Below are positions 47,839 through 56,030 of a DNA stretch of 63,495 nucleotides, piece by piece. The stretch is taken from contig NZ_VLJP01000012.1 of the NCBI RefSeq assembly GCF_007829525.1, positions 13,008 through 76,502 of the forward strand, in the 5' to 3' direction. Every line of letters starts with the position of its first letter. Within the stretch, counting starts at the first letter, position 1. The DNA comes from Mesorhizobium sp. J18. Its GTDB lineage: Bacteria > Pseudomonadota > Alphaproteobacteria > Rhizobiales > Rhizobiaceae. The translations under genes and the position numbers were made by a program. The notes under the pieces are model-generated. The model made no database searches, was not told the DNA's origin, and was given only the letters and a program-made list of their open reading frames with translations.

Positions 47839-48184
47839 GCGTCGTCTCCTCCTGTTTCACTTCCAAGTCGCCACTCCCCATCCGTTGGCGAGATGGCGGA
47901 CGTTCCCTTGTGAATAGTACTGACGCTCTGAAATGCCGGTCGGCTGTCTGCCGGCTACCATCCGCGCCTGCTGCGCCGATGGCATTGTTACATGCTACTT
48001 GACGATCCTCCCTCGAATGAAAGAGGATTGTAGCTTCTGGATTCCAGCGGGAAACAGTCTTTCGGGCTTTATTAGACTAAAGTAGTGCCCGTGGATAAAA
48101 GGCATCCAGGCCACGAGGTAGTTTCGCAGGAGTCGATCAAGCACAGCATCGAGACAAGGTCTTGATCTCCGCGACTGCTCCGGA
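47839..48184. other. Intergenic region between the TRAP operon and ftsH
   Basis: This 346-base gap contains the TRAP operon promoter region and the end of the stress operon. I see no convincing gene. A 16-base imperfect palindrome CTTTA-TTAGAC-TAAAG is at 48067-48082 and could be a regulator site for the TRAP operon. A weak TCCG/CGGA hairpin follows the ftsH stop, and I cannot name a clear intrinsic terminator. Confidence 0.5.
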
Positions 48185-50020
48185 TTACGCCTCAGCCGCA
48201 GCAACAGGTTTCATTCTGGAAAGCCTGGCGATTTCCTTCTCGTCGAGAGTTTCCTTTTCCAGGAGCTCGCGGGCGATCCGCTCCAAGGCGTCCCTGTGCT
48301 CGTGTAGAAGGTTGACGGTCTTTTCGAACGTGTCACCCACAATGCGCTTTACCTCCCTGTCGATGGCGGACGCGGTCTCCTCCGAATAGGTGCGCTCCTG
48401 CGGTCCGTAGTAGGGCTGTTCCATTCCGAGGAATGAGCGTCGGTCCTTCTCAAGGGCCACATGGCCAAGCTCCTCGGTCATGCCATAGCGGGTTACAATG
48501 GCCCGCGCTATATCGGTCACCTTGGTGAGGTCATCCGCCGCTCCGGTCGACAGATGACCAAAGACGATCCATTCGGCGGCGCGGCCTCCCAGAAGCACTG
48601 CCATCTTGTTTTCCAGTTCCTCCCGGGTCATCAGGAAACGGTCCTCGGTGGGACGCTGGATCGTATAGCCGAGCGCGCCAATGCCGCGCGGAATGATCGA
48701 GACCTTATGCACGGGATCGACGCCGGGAAGCGCCATGGCGACCAGTACATGGCCTGTCTCATGATAGGCGACGATCTCGCGCTCCTTGGGATTTAGAAGC
48801 CGGTTGCGCTTCTCCAGCCCAGCCACGATGCGTTCGACGGCATTGTTGAAGTCCTCCATGGTAACGGCATCGGCCCTGCGGCGCGTGGCAAGCAGCGTAG
48901 CCTCGTTGACCAGATTGGCAAGGTCCGCACCGGTGAAGCCAGGCGTGAGCGCCGCGATTTTCTCCGGTTCGACATCGGGCGCGAGCTTGGCCTTTTTCAG
49001 GTGCACATGGAGGATCTGGACGCGCCCTGCCTTGTCAGGCCGGTCGACCAGTACCTGACGGTCGAAGCGGCCGGCGCGCAGCAGCGCCGGGTCGAGAATC
49101 TCGGGCCGATTGGTAGCGGCTAGCAGCACAAGGCCGGTCGAAGAGTCAAACCCGTCGAGCTCGACCAGCAACTGGTTCAACGTCTGTTCCTTCTCGTCAT
49201 GGCCACCGGCCATGGGCCCCATGCCGCGGGCACGACCGAGCGCATCGAGTTCGTCGATGAAGATGATGGCCGGCGCCTTGGCGCGGGCCTGCTCGAACAG
49301 GTCGCGTACACGTGCCGCACCAACACCGACGAACATCTCGACAAACTCCGACCCGGAGATCGAGAAGAACGGCACGCCCGCCTCGCCCGCGACGGCCTTG
49401 GCCAGCAACGTCTTGCCGGTGCCGGGCGGACCGACAAGAAGTACGCCCTTCGGCATGCGTCCGCCGAGCCGGCCATATTCCGTTGGATCTTTCAGAAAAT
49501 CGACGATTTCCTTAAGTTCGTCCTTCGCCTCGTCAACACCAGCGACATCCTCGAAGGTAACGCCGGTGTCCTTCTCCACATAGACCTTGGCCTTTGACTT
49601 GCCGATCTGCATCAGTCCGCCACCGATGCCGCTGCCCATGCGTTTCAGAACGAAGATCCAGATACCTATGAAGAGCACGACAGGCAGAACCCAGGAAAGC
49701 AGGTCGCGCAGAAAGGTACTCTCGATCTGTCCGGTAACGACGACCCCATGCTCCTGCAATTGACGGGCAAGGTCGGGCTCGACCCGGGTCGTGATGAACA
49801 TCGGCCGCCCGTCGATCGGCTGCTTGAAGGTTCCCTGAATGAAACGGTCGGACACCGCCACCTCTGCGATCATGCCATCGCGCAGATAGGTCTCGAACTG
49901 GCTGTACGGAATCTGCGCCACCTGCGTGGCGGTCGTGAACAGGTACTGAAACGCCATCAGGATGAAGAAGGCGGCTATCCAGTACCAGATATTGAACTGT
50001 GTTTTCTTGTTGATACCCAT
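48185..50020 (-). CDS. ftsH: ATP-dependent membrane zinc protease FtsH (stress-island copy)
   Basis: This 611-residue protein has two N-terminal membrane segments flanking a short periplasmic domain. The AAA domain has Walker [15 protein letters not shown], Walker [13 protein letters not shown] and the second region of homology [20 protein letters not shown]. The M41 site is [14 protein letters not shown]. It degrades membrane and regulatory proteins. It lies last in a heat-shock operon, 15 bases after the DegP-like gene, so this copy is likely additional to a housekeeping FtsH; paralogy is not testable here. Confidence 0.96.
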   Translation of the reverse strand: MGINKKTQFNIWYWIAAFFILMAFQYLFTTATQVAQIPYSQFETYLRDGMIAEVAVSDRFIQGTFKQPIDGRPMFITTRVEPDLARQLQEHGVVVTGQIESTFLRDLLSWVLPVVLFIGIWIFVLKRMGSGIGGGLMQIGKSKAKVYVEKDTGVTFEDVAGVDEAKDELKEIVDFLKDPTEYGRLGGRMPKGVLLVGPPGTGKTLLAKAVAGEAGVPFFSISGSEFVEMFVGVGAARVRDLFEQARAKAPAIIFIDELDALGRARGMGPMAGGHDEKEQTLNQLLVELDGFDSSTGLVLLAATNRPEILDPALLRAGRFDRQVLVDRPDKAGRVQILHVHLKKAKLAPDVEPEKIAALTPGFTGADLANLVNEATLLATRRRADAVTMEDFNNAVERIVAGLEKRNRLLNPKEREIVAYHETGHVLVAMALPGVDPVHKVSIIPRGIGALGYTIQRPTEDRFLMTREELENKMAVLLGGRAAEWIVFGHLSTGAADDLTKVTDIARAIVTRYGMTEELGHVALEKDRRSFLGMEQPYYGPQERTYSEETASAIDREVKRIVGDTFEKTVNLLHEHRDALERIARELLEKETLDEKEIARLSRMKPVAAAEA

Positions 50021-50035
50021 GGCCGCTTTCTCCGA

Positions 50036-51415
50036 TTACCTGACAACCAAAAGCAGGGACGTTCCGTCCCGCACGATCTCCACGGCGAGCGTGGCCGGAT
50101 GATCGGATGTCCAGCGACGGATATCCCTGATCGATGTCACAGGAATGCGATTGATCGCGACGATCATGTCACCCGGCCGGAAACCGGCGCGCTCGGCGCG
50201 GCTTGCCGTTGCGACACTCTCCACGATCACGCCGCCTGTCCCGGCTGCCTGAGCTTCCTCTGCAGATGCGTTCCGCAAGCCCGCGCCCTCGAATACAGTT
50301 CCGGCAAGCTGCGAGAAGGGGCTTCCGCCTCTTTCGATCGGGACGCTAATCTCGCGCTCTCCGTCTTTGCGCACTATCGTCAGCTTGACCTTCGTTCCGA
50401 CAGGCGTGAGGCCGATCCGATTGCGCAGATCCGTGGAGCTGTGAATATCACGTCCGTCCACCGCAGTGACAATATCCCCGACCTGCAAACCGGCGCGCTG
50501 AGCCGGCGAGCCGGGCTCGACATTGGCGATCACTGCGCCACGCAGGCCGCCCAGCCCGAGCGCTTCGGCCAGATCGGGGGTCACGTCCTGAATTCCGATG
50601 CCGATCCGGCCGCGCCGCACCTCGCCATGTTCGATCAACTGGTTCATGACGGCCACGGCCATGTTGCTGGGAACGGCGAAACCGATGCCGATATTGCCAC
50701 CGGCCGGACTCAGGATCGCGCTGTTGATGCCAACAAGCCTGCCATCCAGCGTGACGAGAGCGCCGCCGGAATTGCCCGGGTTGATCGAAGCGTCGGTCTG
50801 GATGAAATCCTCATACCCCTCATTGCTGAGACCGCTGCGGCCAAGGGCGCTGACAATGCCGGAGGTGACTGTCTGCCCGAGTCCGAAGGGATTGCCGATG
50901 GCGACGACATAGTCTCCTACCCGGAGGCGGTCGGAATCGCCGATTTCCAGAGCTGCAAGGTTGCTGCCCTCGACCTTGAGAAGGGCGATGTCCGTTGCCT
51001 GATCCGAGCCTACGAGTTCGGCATTCAGCCGCCGCCCATCTTTCAGCGTGACGGTGATTTCCCGCGCATTCGCCACCACGTGATGATTGGTAAGCACATG
51101 GCCTCGGGCGGCATCGATGATCACGCCGGACCCGGCGCTCATCCGCTGTCGCGGCGGCGGGGCATCAGGGAGATCGAAGAAGCGCCGGAAGAATGGATCG
51201 TTGTAAAGCGGATTCGACGCTGACGCCGTCTCAGAGACGACCGAGATGTTGACGACTGCGGGCGTCACCCGCTCGAGCACGGGCGCGAGGGTGGGAAGTC
51301 GCCCTGCAATGCCTGGAACGGGTTGTCCCAAGGCCGAAGAAGGCAGCCCGGTCGCAAATGCAAGAACAATACAGAAGAAAACGGCGCGGCATGGGGTTGT
51401 GACGTTTCTGAACAC
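50036..51415 (-). CDS. DegP/HtrA-type periplasmic serine protease
   Basis: This protein of about 459 residues has a signal peptide region (VFFCIVLAFATGLPSSALGQ), then a trypsin-like domain with His in VLTNHHVVANA, Asp in SDQATDIALLKV and Ser in NPGNSGGAL. Two PDZ domains follow (about 270-350 and 390-450; GVIVESVATASRAERAGF). It is a stress protease/chaperone. The GTG at 51415, with GAGGGAG upstream, is preferred over an ATG at 51496 whose added residues look non-signal. It sits between the SPW-repeat gene and ftsH. Confidence 0.93.
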   Translation of the reverse strand: MFRNVTTPCRAVFFCIVLAFATGLPSSALGQPVPGIAGRLPTLAPVLERVTPAVVNISVVSETASASNPLYNDPFFRRFFDLPDAPPPRQRMSAGSGVIIDAARGHVLTNHHVVANAREITVTLKDGRRLNAELVGSDQATDIALLKVEGSNLAALEIGDSDRLRVGDYVVAIGNPFGLGQTVTSGIVSALGRSGLSNEGYEDFIQTDASINPGNSGGALVTLDGRLVGINSAILSPAGGNIGIGFAVPSNMAVAVMNQLIEHGEVRRGRIGIGIQDVTPDLAEALGLGGLRGAVIANVEPGSPAQRAGLQVGDIVTAVDGRDIHSSTDLRNRIGLTPVGTKVKLTIVRKDGEREISVPIERGGSPFSQLAGTVFEGAGLRNASAEEAQAAGTGGVIVESVATASRAERAGFRPGDMIVAINRIPVTSIRDIRRWTSDHPATLAVEIVRDGTSLLLVVR

Positions 51416-51515
51416 GAGCGAATCTCCCTCGGGCCTGATGGCTGGCGATCTCCCCTTTCCGCCTGAGTCAGACAGGGAGAAATGGCCCGGCATCATGCCG
51501 GGCCGATTTGTGTCG

Positions 51516-51827
51516 TCACGCGGTGGAGTACGGACGGTTGGTCCTAAGCCAGAGGCTGCCCGTGAGGGCGGAGAAGCCGAGGACCCAGGGCGCGATCACG
51601 GTCCAAATGCCGAGAGCAAGATTGATCCATTCCTCAGCCTGATGGAACGCGAATAGCGCAACCGTCGCGATCAAGGCGATTGCGGCGCCCGCAACCCAGG
51701 CATTCCATGCGGCATGGCTCTCAGCCGCATAGCCGAGATACCAGGGAGACAGGGCAAGCCCAAGGCCGGCAACGATATTGACGATATCGAAAGCCGTACG
51801 GTTGTCGAAAGACAGAGACTTCAGCAT
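51516..51827 (-). CDS. SPW-repeat membrane protein
   Basis: This 103-residue protein has four hydrophobic segments and two SPW-type repeats: IVAGLGLALSPWYLGYA and LALGIWTVIAPWVLGFSAL. The SPW family is of unknown function and is often in stress or archaeal loci. It lies in the minus-strand stress operon between the omega-like gene and the DegP-like gene. Family assignment is firm; role is inference. Confidence 0.88.
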   Translation of the reverse strand: MLKSLSFDNRTAFDIVNIVAGLGLALSPWYLGYAAESHAAWNAWVAGAAIALIATVALFAFHQAEEWINLALGIWTVIAPWVLGFSALTGSLWLRTNRPYSTA

Positions 51828-51859
51828 CGTTCATTTCTCCTTGTCGACTGGTTTCGCCA

Positions 51860-52180
51860 TCAATGAACCGTCTCCCGCGGACGGGAGACGGGTGCGGCAG
51901 CGGCCTTCGAGGGGCCGCTGTCGCGAAGCTCGTATTGTGTTGCGGGTGGCAGGAGCAACGCGCTACCGGTCCGATCCGACAGGAACGGCGCGAGTTCCTG
52001 CTGCGTGAACACGCCCGCCGCGATCTCATGCAACGCAAGATCAACCGTGCCGGCCGCCGGCTGGTCGAGCCGCGGAGCGCGTCCTCTGTTGAGTGCGCGG
52101 CTGCGTGCTGCTGCCGCCAATGTCAGAGCAAACCTGTTCGGCAGGATCTTCTGACATTCAAAGACGACGAGTGGATCCAT
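51860..52180 (-). CDS. RNA polymerase omega-subunit-like protein (RpoZ paralog)
   Basis: This 106-residue protein has an N-terminal half that reads like RpoZ: FECQKILPNRFALTLAAAARS, then DLALHEIAAGVF. In true RpoZ this region wraps the beta' C-terminus. A Pro/Ala-rich tail follows. The ATG at 52180 is preceded by a GAGGTG ribosome site and overlaps the preceding gene by 58 bases. It may be a stress-specific omega variant or a derived binding protein; whether it joins RNA polymerase is not known. A housekeeping rpoZ is expected elsewhere. Confidence 0.75.
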   Translation of the reverse strand: MDPLVVFECQKILPNRFALTLAAAARSRALNRGRAPRLDQPAAGTVDLALHEIAAGVFTQQELAPFLSDRTGSALLLPPATQYELRDSGPSKAAAAPVSRPRETVH

Positions 52181-52926
52181 GACTGCACCTCATCCGCTTT
52201 CCGTGGCTTTGGATGGGCCTGGCCAGCCAGGTCTTTGCACTCGAGTGCAAGCAACGCCTGCTCAACCTCATCCAGACGCGATGGCCGGTTGTTCTCCGGC
52301 ATGCCTTCATTGGTCGCCTGATCGATAAGGTATTCGGACCAGGCCCAGTTCATGAGGATTGAGCGTTTGGCATCGAGCGACAGCCTTGTGTCAGCGACGA
52401 CGTCCATCGGTGATGCCCATGTTCCAGAGCCCAAGGGATCGTTCTGATTCACGGCACCCGCCAAGGCCCTGCCGTAGCTTTCCTTAAAGGCTTTCAGGCC
52501 GAGCTTCTCCAAGGTCGCATCGGAGAAGGAATGTGCCGTGGTTGCTGCGCGCAGCTCTTTCGGACGTATCTGCTCAGCCACGCCCTCGACCACAAAGGTC
52601 AAGCCTTGCCGTTCGGCGTAGCGGACAGCCGATTGGAGCGTCGGAAAGCTCAGCTCGATCTGGATCAGGGTGTCGTCGCCGCCCGTATAGCCCATCAGTG
52701 GCTCGATGAAGGGCGCGGTGCGCCGCTCGAACACGAGACGCCAGCCCTTTGTGCGCGCGGTGCCGGACGTCGTCATCGCGCGGGACGGCTTGTAGATGCG
52801 CGCGACCGCGTCGGCCGGGAAGATCGAGCGTCCCATCGAGAGGGGTTTGTGCCGGTTGTCGTTCGACGGCCACCCCTGCGCGATCGGTGTTGTGGTTGAT
52901 CTGTTGACCTGTCTCGTCTTCTCCAT
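52123..52926 (-). CDS. NDUFS4/ETC-complex-I-like two-domain stress protein
   Basis: This 267-residue protein has an N-terminal ETC complex I conserved domain (about 40-115: ARIYKPSRAMTTSGTARTKG, FIEPLMGYTGGDD, AVRYAERQGLTFVVEG), as in the NDUFS4 accessory subunit. A second helical module follows (about 160-245: SGTWASPMDVVADTRLSLDA, KRSILMNWAWSEYL, LDEVEQALLALE), found in many alphaproteobacterial hsp20 operons. The last 20 residues overlap the omega-like gene. Its job is unknown; a tie to respiratory-chain protection under stress is inference. The start has GGAGGG upstream. Confidence 0.75.
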   Translation of the reverse strand: MEKTRQVNRSTTTPIAQGWPSNDNRHKPLSMGRSIFPADAVARIYKPSRAMTTSGTARTKGWRLVFERRTAPFIEPLMGYTGGDDTLIQIELSFPTLQSAVRYAERQGLTFVVEGVAEQIRPKELRAATTAHSFSDATLEKLGLKAFKESYGRALAGAVNQNDPLGSGTWASPMDVVADTRLSLDAKRSILMNWAWSEYLIDQATNEGMPENNRPSRLDEVEQALLALECKDLAGQAHPKPRKADEVQSWIHSSSLNVRRSCRTGLL

Positions 52927-53001
52927 CGTTCATCCCTCCCTCTCTGGCGAAGGATGCTGCCGGCGACGGCCAGATGGCCCGCCGCCGGCGCCTGCCATGC
53001 G

Positions 53002-53511
53002 TCAACTCCTGATGGCGATCCGCTTGACCTGCGACTGCGCCTTTTCGCTTTTCGGCAAGGTCACGGTCAGCACACCGTTTTTGAAGCGGGCGTCGACCTT
53101 GTCCTCCTGGACCTCGACCCCAAGCGGAATGCGGCGCTCGAAGCGGCCGTAGAAGCGCTCGGAGAACTGCCTGTCCTTGTCCTCGGTCTCGGAGCGCTTC
53201 TCGCCCTTGAGCGTCAACACTCCATCATCAAGCAGGACTTCGATGTCCTTCTCCTCCAGACCGGGCACCTCGGCTGTTACCTTGATCTCCTTTTCGTTGT
53301 CGGAGATTTCGACGCTTGGCCAGCCTTCGCCGAAAGAGAATCTTCTGCCAAAAGACGGCAATCGGCTGTCGAAGGAGCGGAAGACGTCATCGAAAAGCCT
53401 GTTCACCTCGCGATGCAGTGACAGGAATGGATCGCGGTCGCCATCACGAAAGAGGCTGGGAACCTGGTTGCCATTGTTCCGGCTCCAAGGGATCAGATCA
53501 CGTACACTCAT
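53002..53511 (-). CDS. Hsp20 small heat-shock protein (second of the operon)
   Basis: This 169-residue small heat-shock protein has an alpha-crystallin domain (about 60-150; VEISDNEKEIKVTAEVPGLE, then GVLTLKGEKRSE and the C-terminal FKNGVLTVTLPKSEKAQ). The N-terminal arm has VRDLIPWSRNN. It is a holdase that forms oligomers and binds unfolding proteins. The ATG at 53511 with GGAG is chosen. Sequence differs markedly from the adjacent Hsp20, so the two are distinct classes rather than a recent tandem duplicate. Confidence 0.94.
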   Translation of the reverse strand: MSVRDLIPWSRNNGNQVPSLFRDGDRDPFLSLHREVNRLFDDVFRSFDSRLPSFGRRFSFGEGWPSVEISDNEKEIKVTAEVPGLEEKDIEVLLDDGVLTLKGEKRSETEDKDRQFSERFYGRFERRIPLGVEVQEDKVDARFKNGVLTVTLPKSEKAQSQVKRIAIRS

Positions 53512-53609
53512 TGATTTTCTCCTTTCTGTTCTTGCACGGGACACAACCCTCCCGCCGGCGCCGGGCAGATTGCCCAGCGCCGCCGCTGATGTTCTCTCGC
53601 GGAAAGACC

Positions 53610-54086
53610 TCAGGCGGCCTTTTTCTCTGCCTCGATCTTCCTCGTTTCGACCTTGGGCAATGCCTCCCCGGTCGCTATCTCGATCCGACGCGGCTTCATT
53701 TCTTCGGGAAGCTCGCGCTTCAGGTCGATGGTCAGCAGACCGTTGACGAGGCTGGCGCCCACCACCTTGACGTGGTCGGCCAGTTCGAAACGGCGCTGGA
53801 AGGCCCGCCCGGCAATGCCGCGATGCAGATACTGGCTGTTGTCCTCACCCGTCTTCTGGCCAGACACAATGAGCATGTTCTGCTCCTGAGTGATGGCCAG
53901 TTCGTCCTGAGAGAAGCCCGCCACCGCCATGGTGATGCGGTAGTCGTCCTCACTGGTCTTGGCTATATCGTAGGGAGGCCAGTTATCGATCTGCTCGACG
54001 CGGCTTGCGGCCTCGAGCGCGTTCAGCATTCGGTCGAAACCCACGCTCGACCGGAACAGTGGAGTAAAATCGAAAGTGGTTCTCAT
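53610..54086 (-). CDS. Hsp20 small heat-shock protein, IbpA-like (first of the operon)
   Basis: This 158-residue class-A rhizobial-type small heat-shock protein begins MRTTFDFTPLFRSSVGFDRM, close to IbpA. The alpha-crystallin domain (about 30-125) includes YRITMAVAGFSQDELAITQE and the C-terminal NGLLTIDLKRELPEE. The ATG at 54086 is preceded by AAGGAGGA within a ROSE-like leader, and a sigma-32-like promoter lies about 107 bases upstream. It heads the stress operon that runs to ftsH. Confidence 0.94.
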   Translation of the reverse strand: MRTTFDFTPLFRSSVGFDRMLNALEAASRVEQIDNWPPYDIAKTSEDDYRITMAVAGFSQDELAITQEQNMLIVSGQKTGEDNSQYLHRGIAGRAFQRRFELADHVKVVGASLVNGLLTIDLKRELPEEMKPRRIEIATGEALPKVETRKIEAEKKAA

Positions 54087-54186
54087 AGCCACATCCTCCT
54101 TTGAGCAACATGGATACAAGATCGTTGCCGTCGGTTGCTCTCGCATCCGACCGGCTTGCCGGGTCTCCAAGGAGCCCCCGGAACAT
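54087..54186 (-). promoter_or_regulatory. ROSE-like RNA thermometer leader of hsp20
   Basis: The leader folds into successive hairpins, for example GTCGG/CCGAC at 54130-54134 with 54147-54151. Its 3' arm has TTGCT (54108-54104) opposite the AGGAGGA ribosome site (54100-54094). The CTC/GAG pairs, with an adjacent G-G mismatch and U-A, match the hallmark of rhizobial ROSE elements, which melt with heat and open the ribosome site. The loop is short (AAAG). Fold and homology not computed. Confidence 0.7.
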
Positions 54187-54192
54187 CCAATG

Positions 54193-54220
54193 ATTTAGGA
54201 TAAACGACAAAGCTTTCAAG
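54193..54220 (-). promoter_or_regulatory. Sigma-32 (RpoH) type promoter of the stress operon
   Basis: On the minus strand, CTTGAAA (54220-54214), a 13-base spacer, then TCCTAAAT (54200-54193). The -35 is the canonical heat-shock CTTGAAA; the -10 agrees only partly with CCCCATNT. Transcription would start near 54186, giving a 100-base leader that is the ROSE-like element. Confidence 0.65.
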
Positions 54221-54327
54221 TCACCGTGGAATTGCCCTTTCCTCCGGGCGGTGGGCGCTTATCTGGGAGGATGCGGACACATCGTAACAAGAACCGAAAT
54301 CGACGCCAGGACAGAGGAGATGGCGGC

Positions 54328-54546
54328 ATGCGAATGGAAGAGATCACTGCCATTTTGGGCCCTCTCGACGAAGAGTTGGTCGCGGAGATCAACAAGACGG
54401 GAGCATCCACGGAAGAACTCGCCCAGGCATGGGCGTGGTTGAATGCCGACGAAGCCTTGATCAATGATGGTCGGCCTCTGCCTTCCGGCCGGGTTGCGGA
54501 GCTGGTTGCCTTGCTTGAAGCCTCTGAATTGGATGCAGATGAGTAA
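54328..54546 (+). CDS. Small acidic protein of the stress island, unknown
   Basis: This 72-residue acidic protein (RMEEITAILGPLDEELVAEI, QAWAWLNADEALIND) is all-helical by appearance, with no known motif, signal peptide or membrane segment. A GAGGAGATGGCGG site precedes the ATG at 54328; an alternative ATG is at 54334. It is divergent from the hsp20 operon. Similar small helical proteins are common in alphaproteobacterial hsp20 loci, but I cannot name this one. Confidence 0.6.
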   Translation: MRMEEITAILGPLDEELVAEINKTGASTEELAQAWAWLNADEALINDGRPLPSGRVAELVALLEASELDADE

Positions 54547-54921
54547 GCATCAGAATGCTCTGACCGATGAGAAGGGGACCCTGCTCACCCGGCGGAATCT
54601 GGCTTGGCGAGGTCCTCTTGAACTGAGCCGGCGTGATTCCTAACTCGAACATCGTCTGCAGGTGTGGCTCCTGCGGGCGACCAGTTACAATATCAATCAT
54701 TTGCAGAAGGAGGGTCCCGTCAGGCCCTGCTTCTCTCGTTTGCAGTCCCCGTGGCATCGGCGGACAGGACGGGTGATGCGGAAATCCGATTCCCGTCAGA
54801 CGAGATGACGGCAGGCAGTCCTTGCTGAACACTGAATGAGGCCATGCCACGCCCCGTAGGGGTGGCTGACCTGTCCGATGCGCTCATTGCAACACTTTGC
54901 TCAACCGAGGAGGTTTTGCCG
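54547..54921. other. Intergenic region with a second sigma-32-like promoter
   Basis: This 375-base region is without a convincing gene; an antisense frame of 129 codons looks non-coding. On the plus strand, CTTGAA (54617-54622), a 15-base spacer and TCCTAA (54638-54643) resemble the hsp20 promoter boxes and would drive the glycosyltransferase and glucosidase genes with a long leader. No intrinsic terminator for the small acidic gene is obvious. Confidence 0.35.
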
Positions 54922-56013
54922 ATGAAGATCGCCCAGATCGCCCCGCTTGCCGAACGTTGTCCACCCAGGCTCTACGGGGGTACGGAACGTATCGTATCCT
55001 ATCTGACGGAAGAACTGGTGCGCCAGGGGCATGAGGTTACGCTGTTCGCAAGTGGGGACTCCATAACAAATGCGGAACTGGTGCCCTGCTGCGACATGGC
55101 ATTGCGGCTCAATCCGACCGTCAGGGACCCTCTCCCCTACCATTCAGTCATGCTTGAACAGGTACGCCGCCGCGCCGCCGAGTTCGATATCCTGCATTTC
55201 CACATCGATTATCTGCACTATCCGATGGCGGCGTCGTTCTCCAACAAGATGGTGACGACGCTGCACGGTCGGCTCGACCTTCCGGACATTAAGCCTTTTT
55301 ATTCGGTATTTCCGCATTACCCTCTCATATCGATCTCGGACGATCAGCGCCGCCCTATGCCGAGAGTCAATTGGGCCGGTACTGTTTATCATGGCTTGCC
55401 AAAGGATCTGCTGCCATTTACCGAAGTGCCGGACGGTGACTATCTTGCTTTTCTCGGCCGCATTTCGCCGGAAAAGCGTCCTGATCGCGCCATCGAGATT
55501 GCCGCGCGTGCCGGCATGAAACTCAAGATTGCTGCGAAGATAGACAAGGCTGACCAGACCTATTGGGATGAGATCATCGCTCCGATGGTCGCAAACCATC
55601 CCAACGTCGAATTCATCGGTGAGATCAACGAGCATCAGAAGGCCGATTTCCTCGGCAACGCTCGTGCGCTGCTCTTTCCCATCGACTGGCCGGAGCCCTT
55701 TGGTCTGGTGATGATCGAGGCGATCGCCTGCGGCACACCTGTCATCGCGTTCCGCAATGGTTCGGTGCCGGAAGTTATCGACGACGGCCTCACAGGCTTC
55801 ATCGTCGATAATCTCGACGATGCGGTGGCTGCGGTTTCCAAAGTCGACAGCCTTGAGCGGAGCGCCGTGCGGTCCGTTTTCGAGGAGCGATTTACGATCG
55901 AACGGATGGCGCTAGACTATCTGGCAATCTACCGCGAACTGGCAGGTGTGGAGCATACATTGCCTATCGCAGTCTATGATGGCAAAGGCACGGAAGGCCG
56001 GGTCGCTGCTTAA
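54922..56013 (+). CDS. GT4 family glycosyltransferase (stress-island)
   Basis: This 363-residue GT-B glycosyltransferase has an N-terminal LYGGTERIVSYLTEELVRQG and a C-terminal sugar-nucleotide site: LGRISPEKRPDRAIEIAARA and FGLVMIEAIACGTPVIAFRN with the E-x7-E pattern. It is cytoplasmic. The ATG at 54922 with GAGGAGG is chosen over an upstream ATG. A debranching-type glucosidase gene follows after 17 bases, so the pair may build and trim a glucan. Acceptor unknown. Confidence 0.9.
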   Translation: MKIAQIAPLAERCPPRLYGGTERIVSYLTEELVRQGHEVTLFASGDSITNAELVPCCDMALRLNPTVRDPLPYHSVMLEQVRRRAAEFDILHFHIDYLHYPMAASFSNKMVTTLHGRLDLPDIKPFYSVFPHYPLISISDDQRRPMPRVNWAGTVYHGLPKDLLPFTEVPDGDYLAFLGRISPEKRPDRAIEIAARAGMKLKIAAKIDKADQTYWDEIIAPMVANHPNVEFIGEINEHQKADFLGNARALLFPIDWPEPFGLVMIEAIACGTPVIAFRNGSVPEVIDDGLTGFIVDNLDDAVAAVSKVDSLERSAVRSVFEERFTIERMALDYLAIYRELAGVEHTLPIAVYDGKGTEGRVAA

Positions 56014-56030
56014 CGCGGGAGATACAATCA

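Noticed and set aside
47995-48204. 69-codon minus-strand frame near the ftsH end
   Set aside because: Overlaps the ftsH terminal codons, no ribosome site, no conserved feature.
49748-51223. 491-codon open frame opposite ftsH and the DegP-like gene
   Set aside because: Antisense shadow with His/Asp/Arg-rich residues; the minus-strand proteases have complete catalytic motifs.
54461-54850. 129-codon minus-strand frame in the gap before the GT4 gene
   Set aside because: No family match and overlaps the small acidic gene; kept as intergenic.
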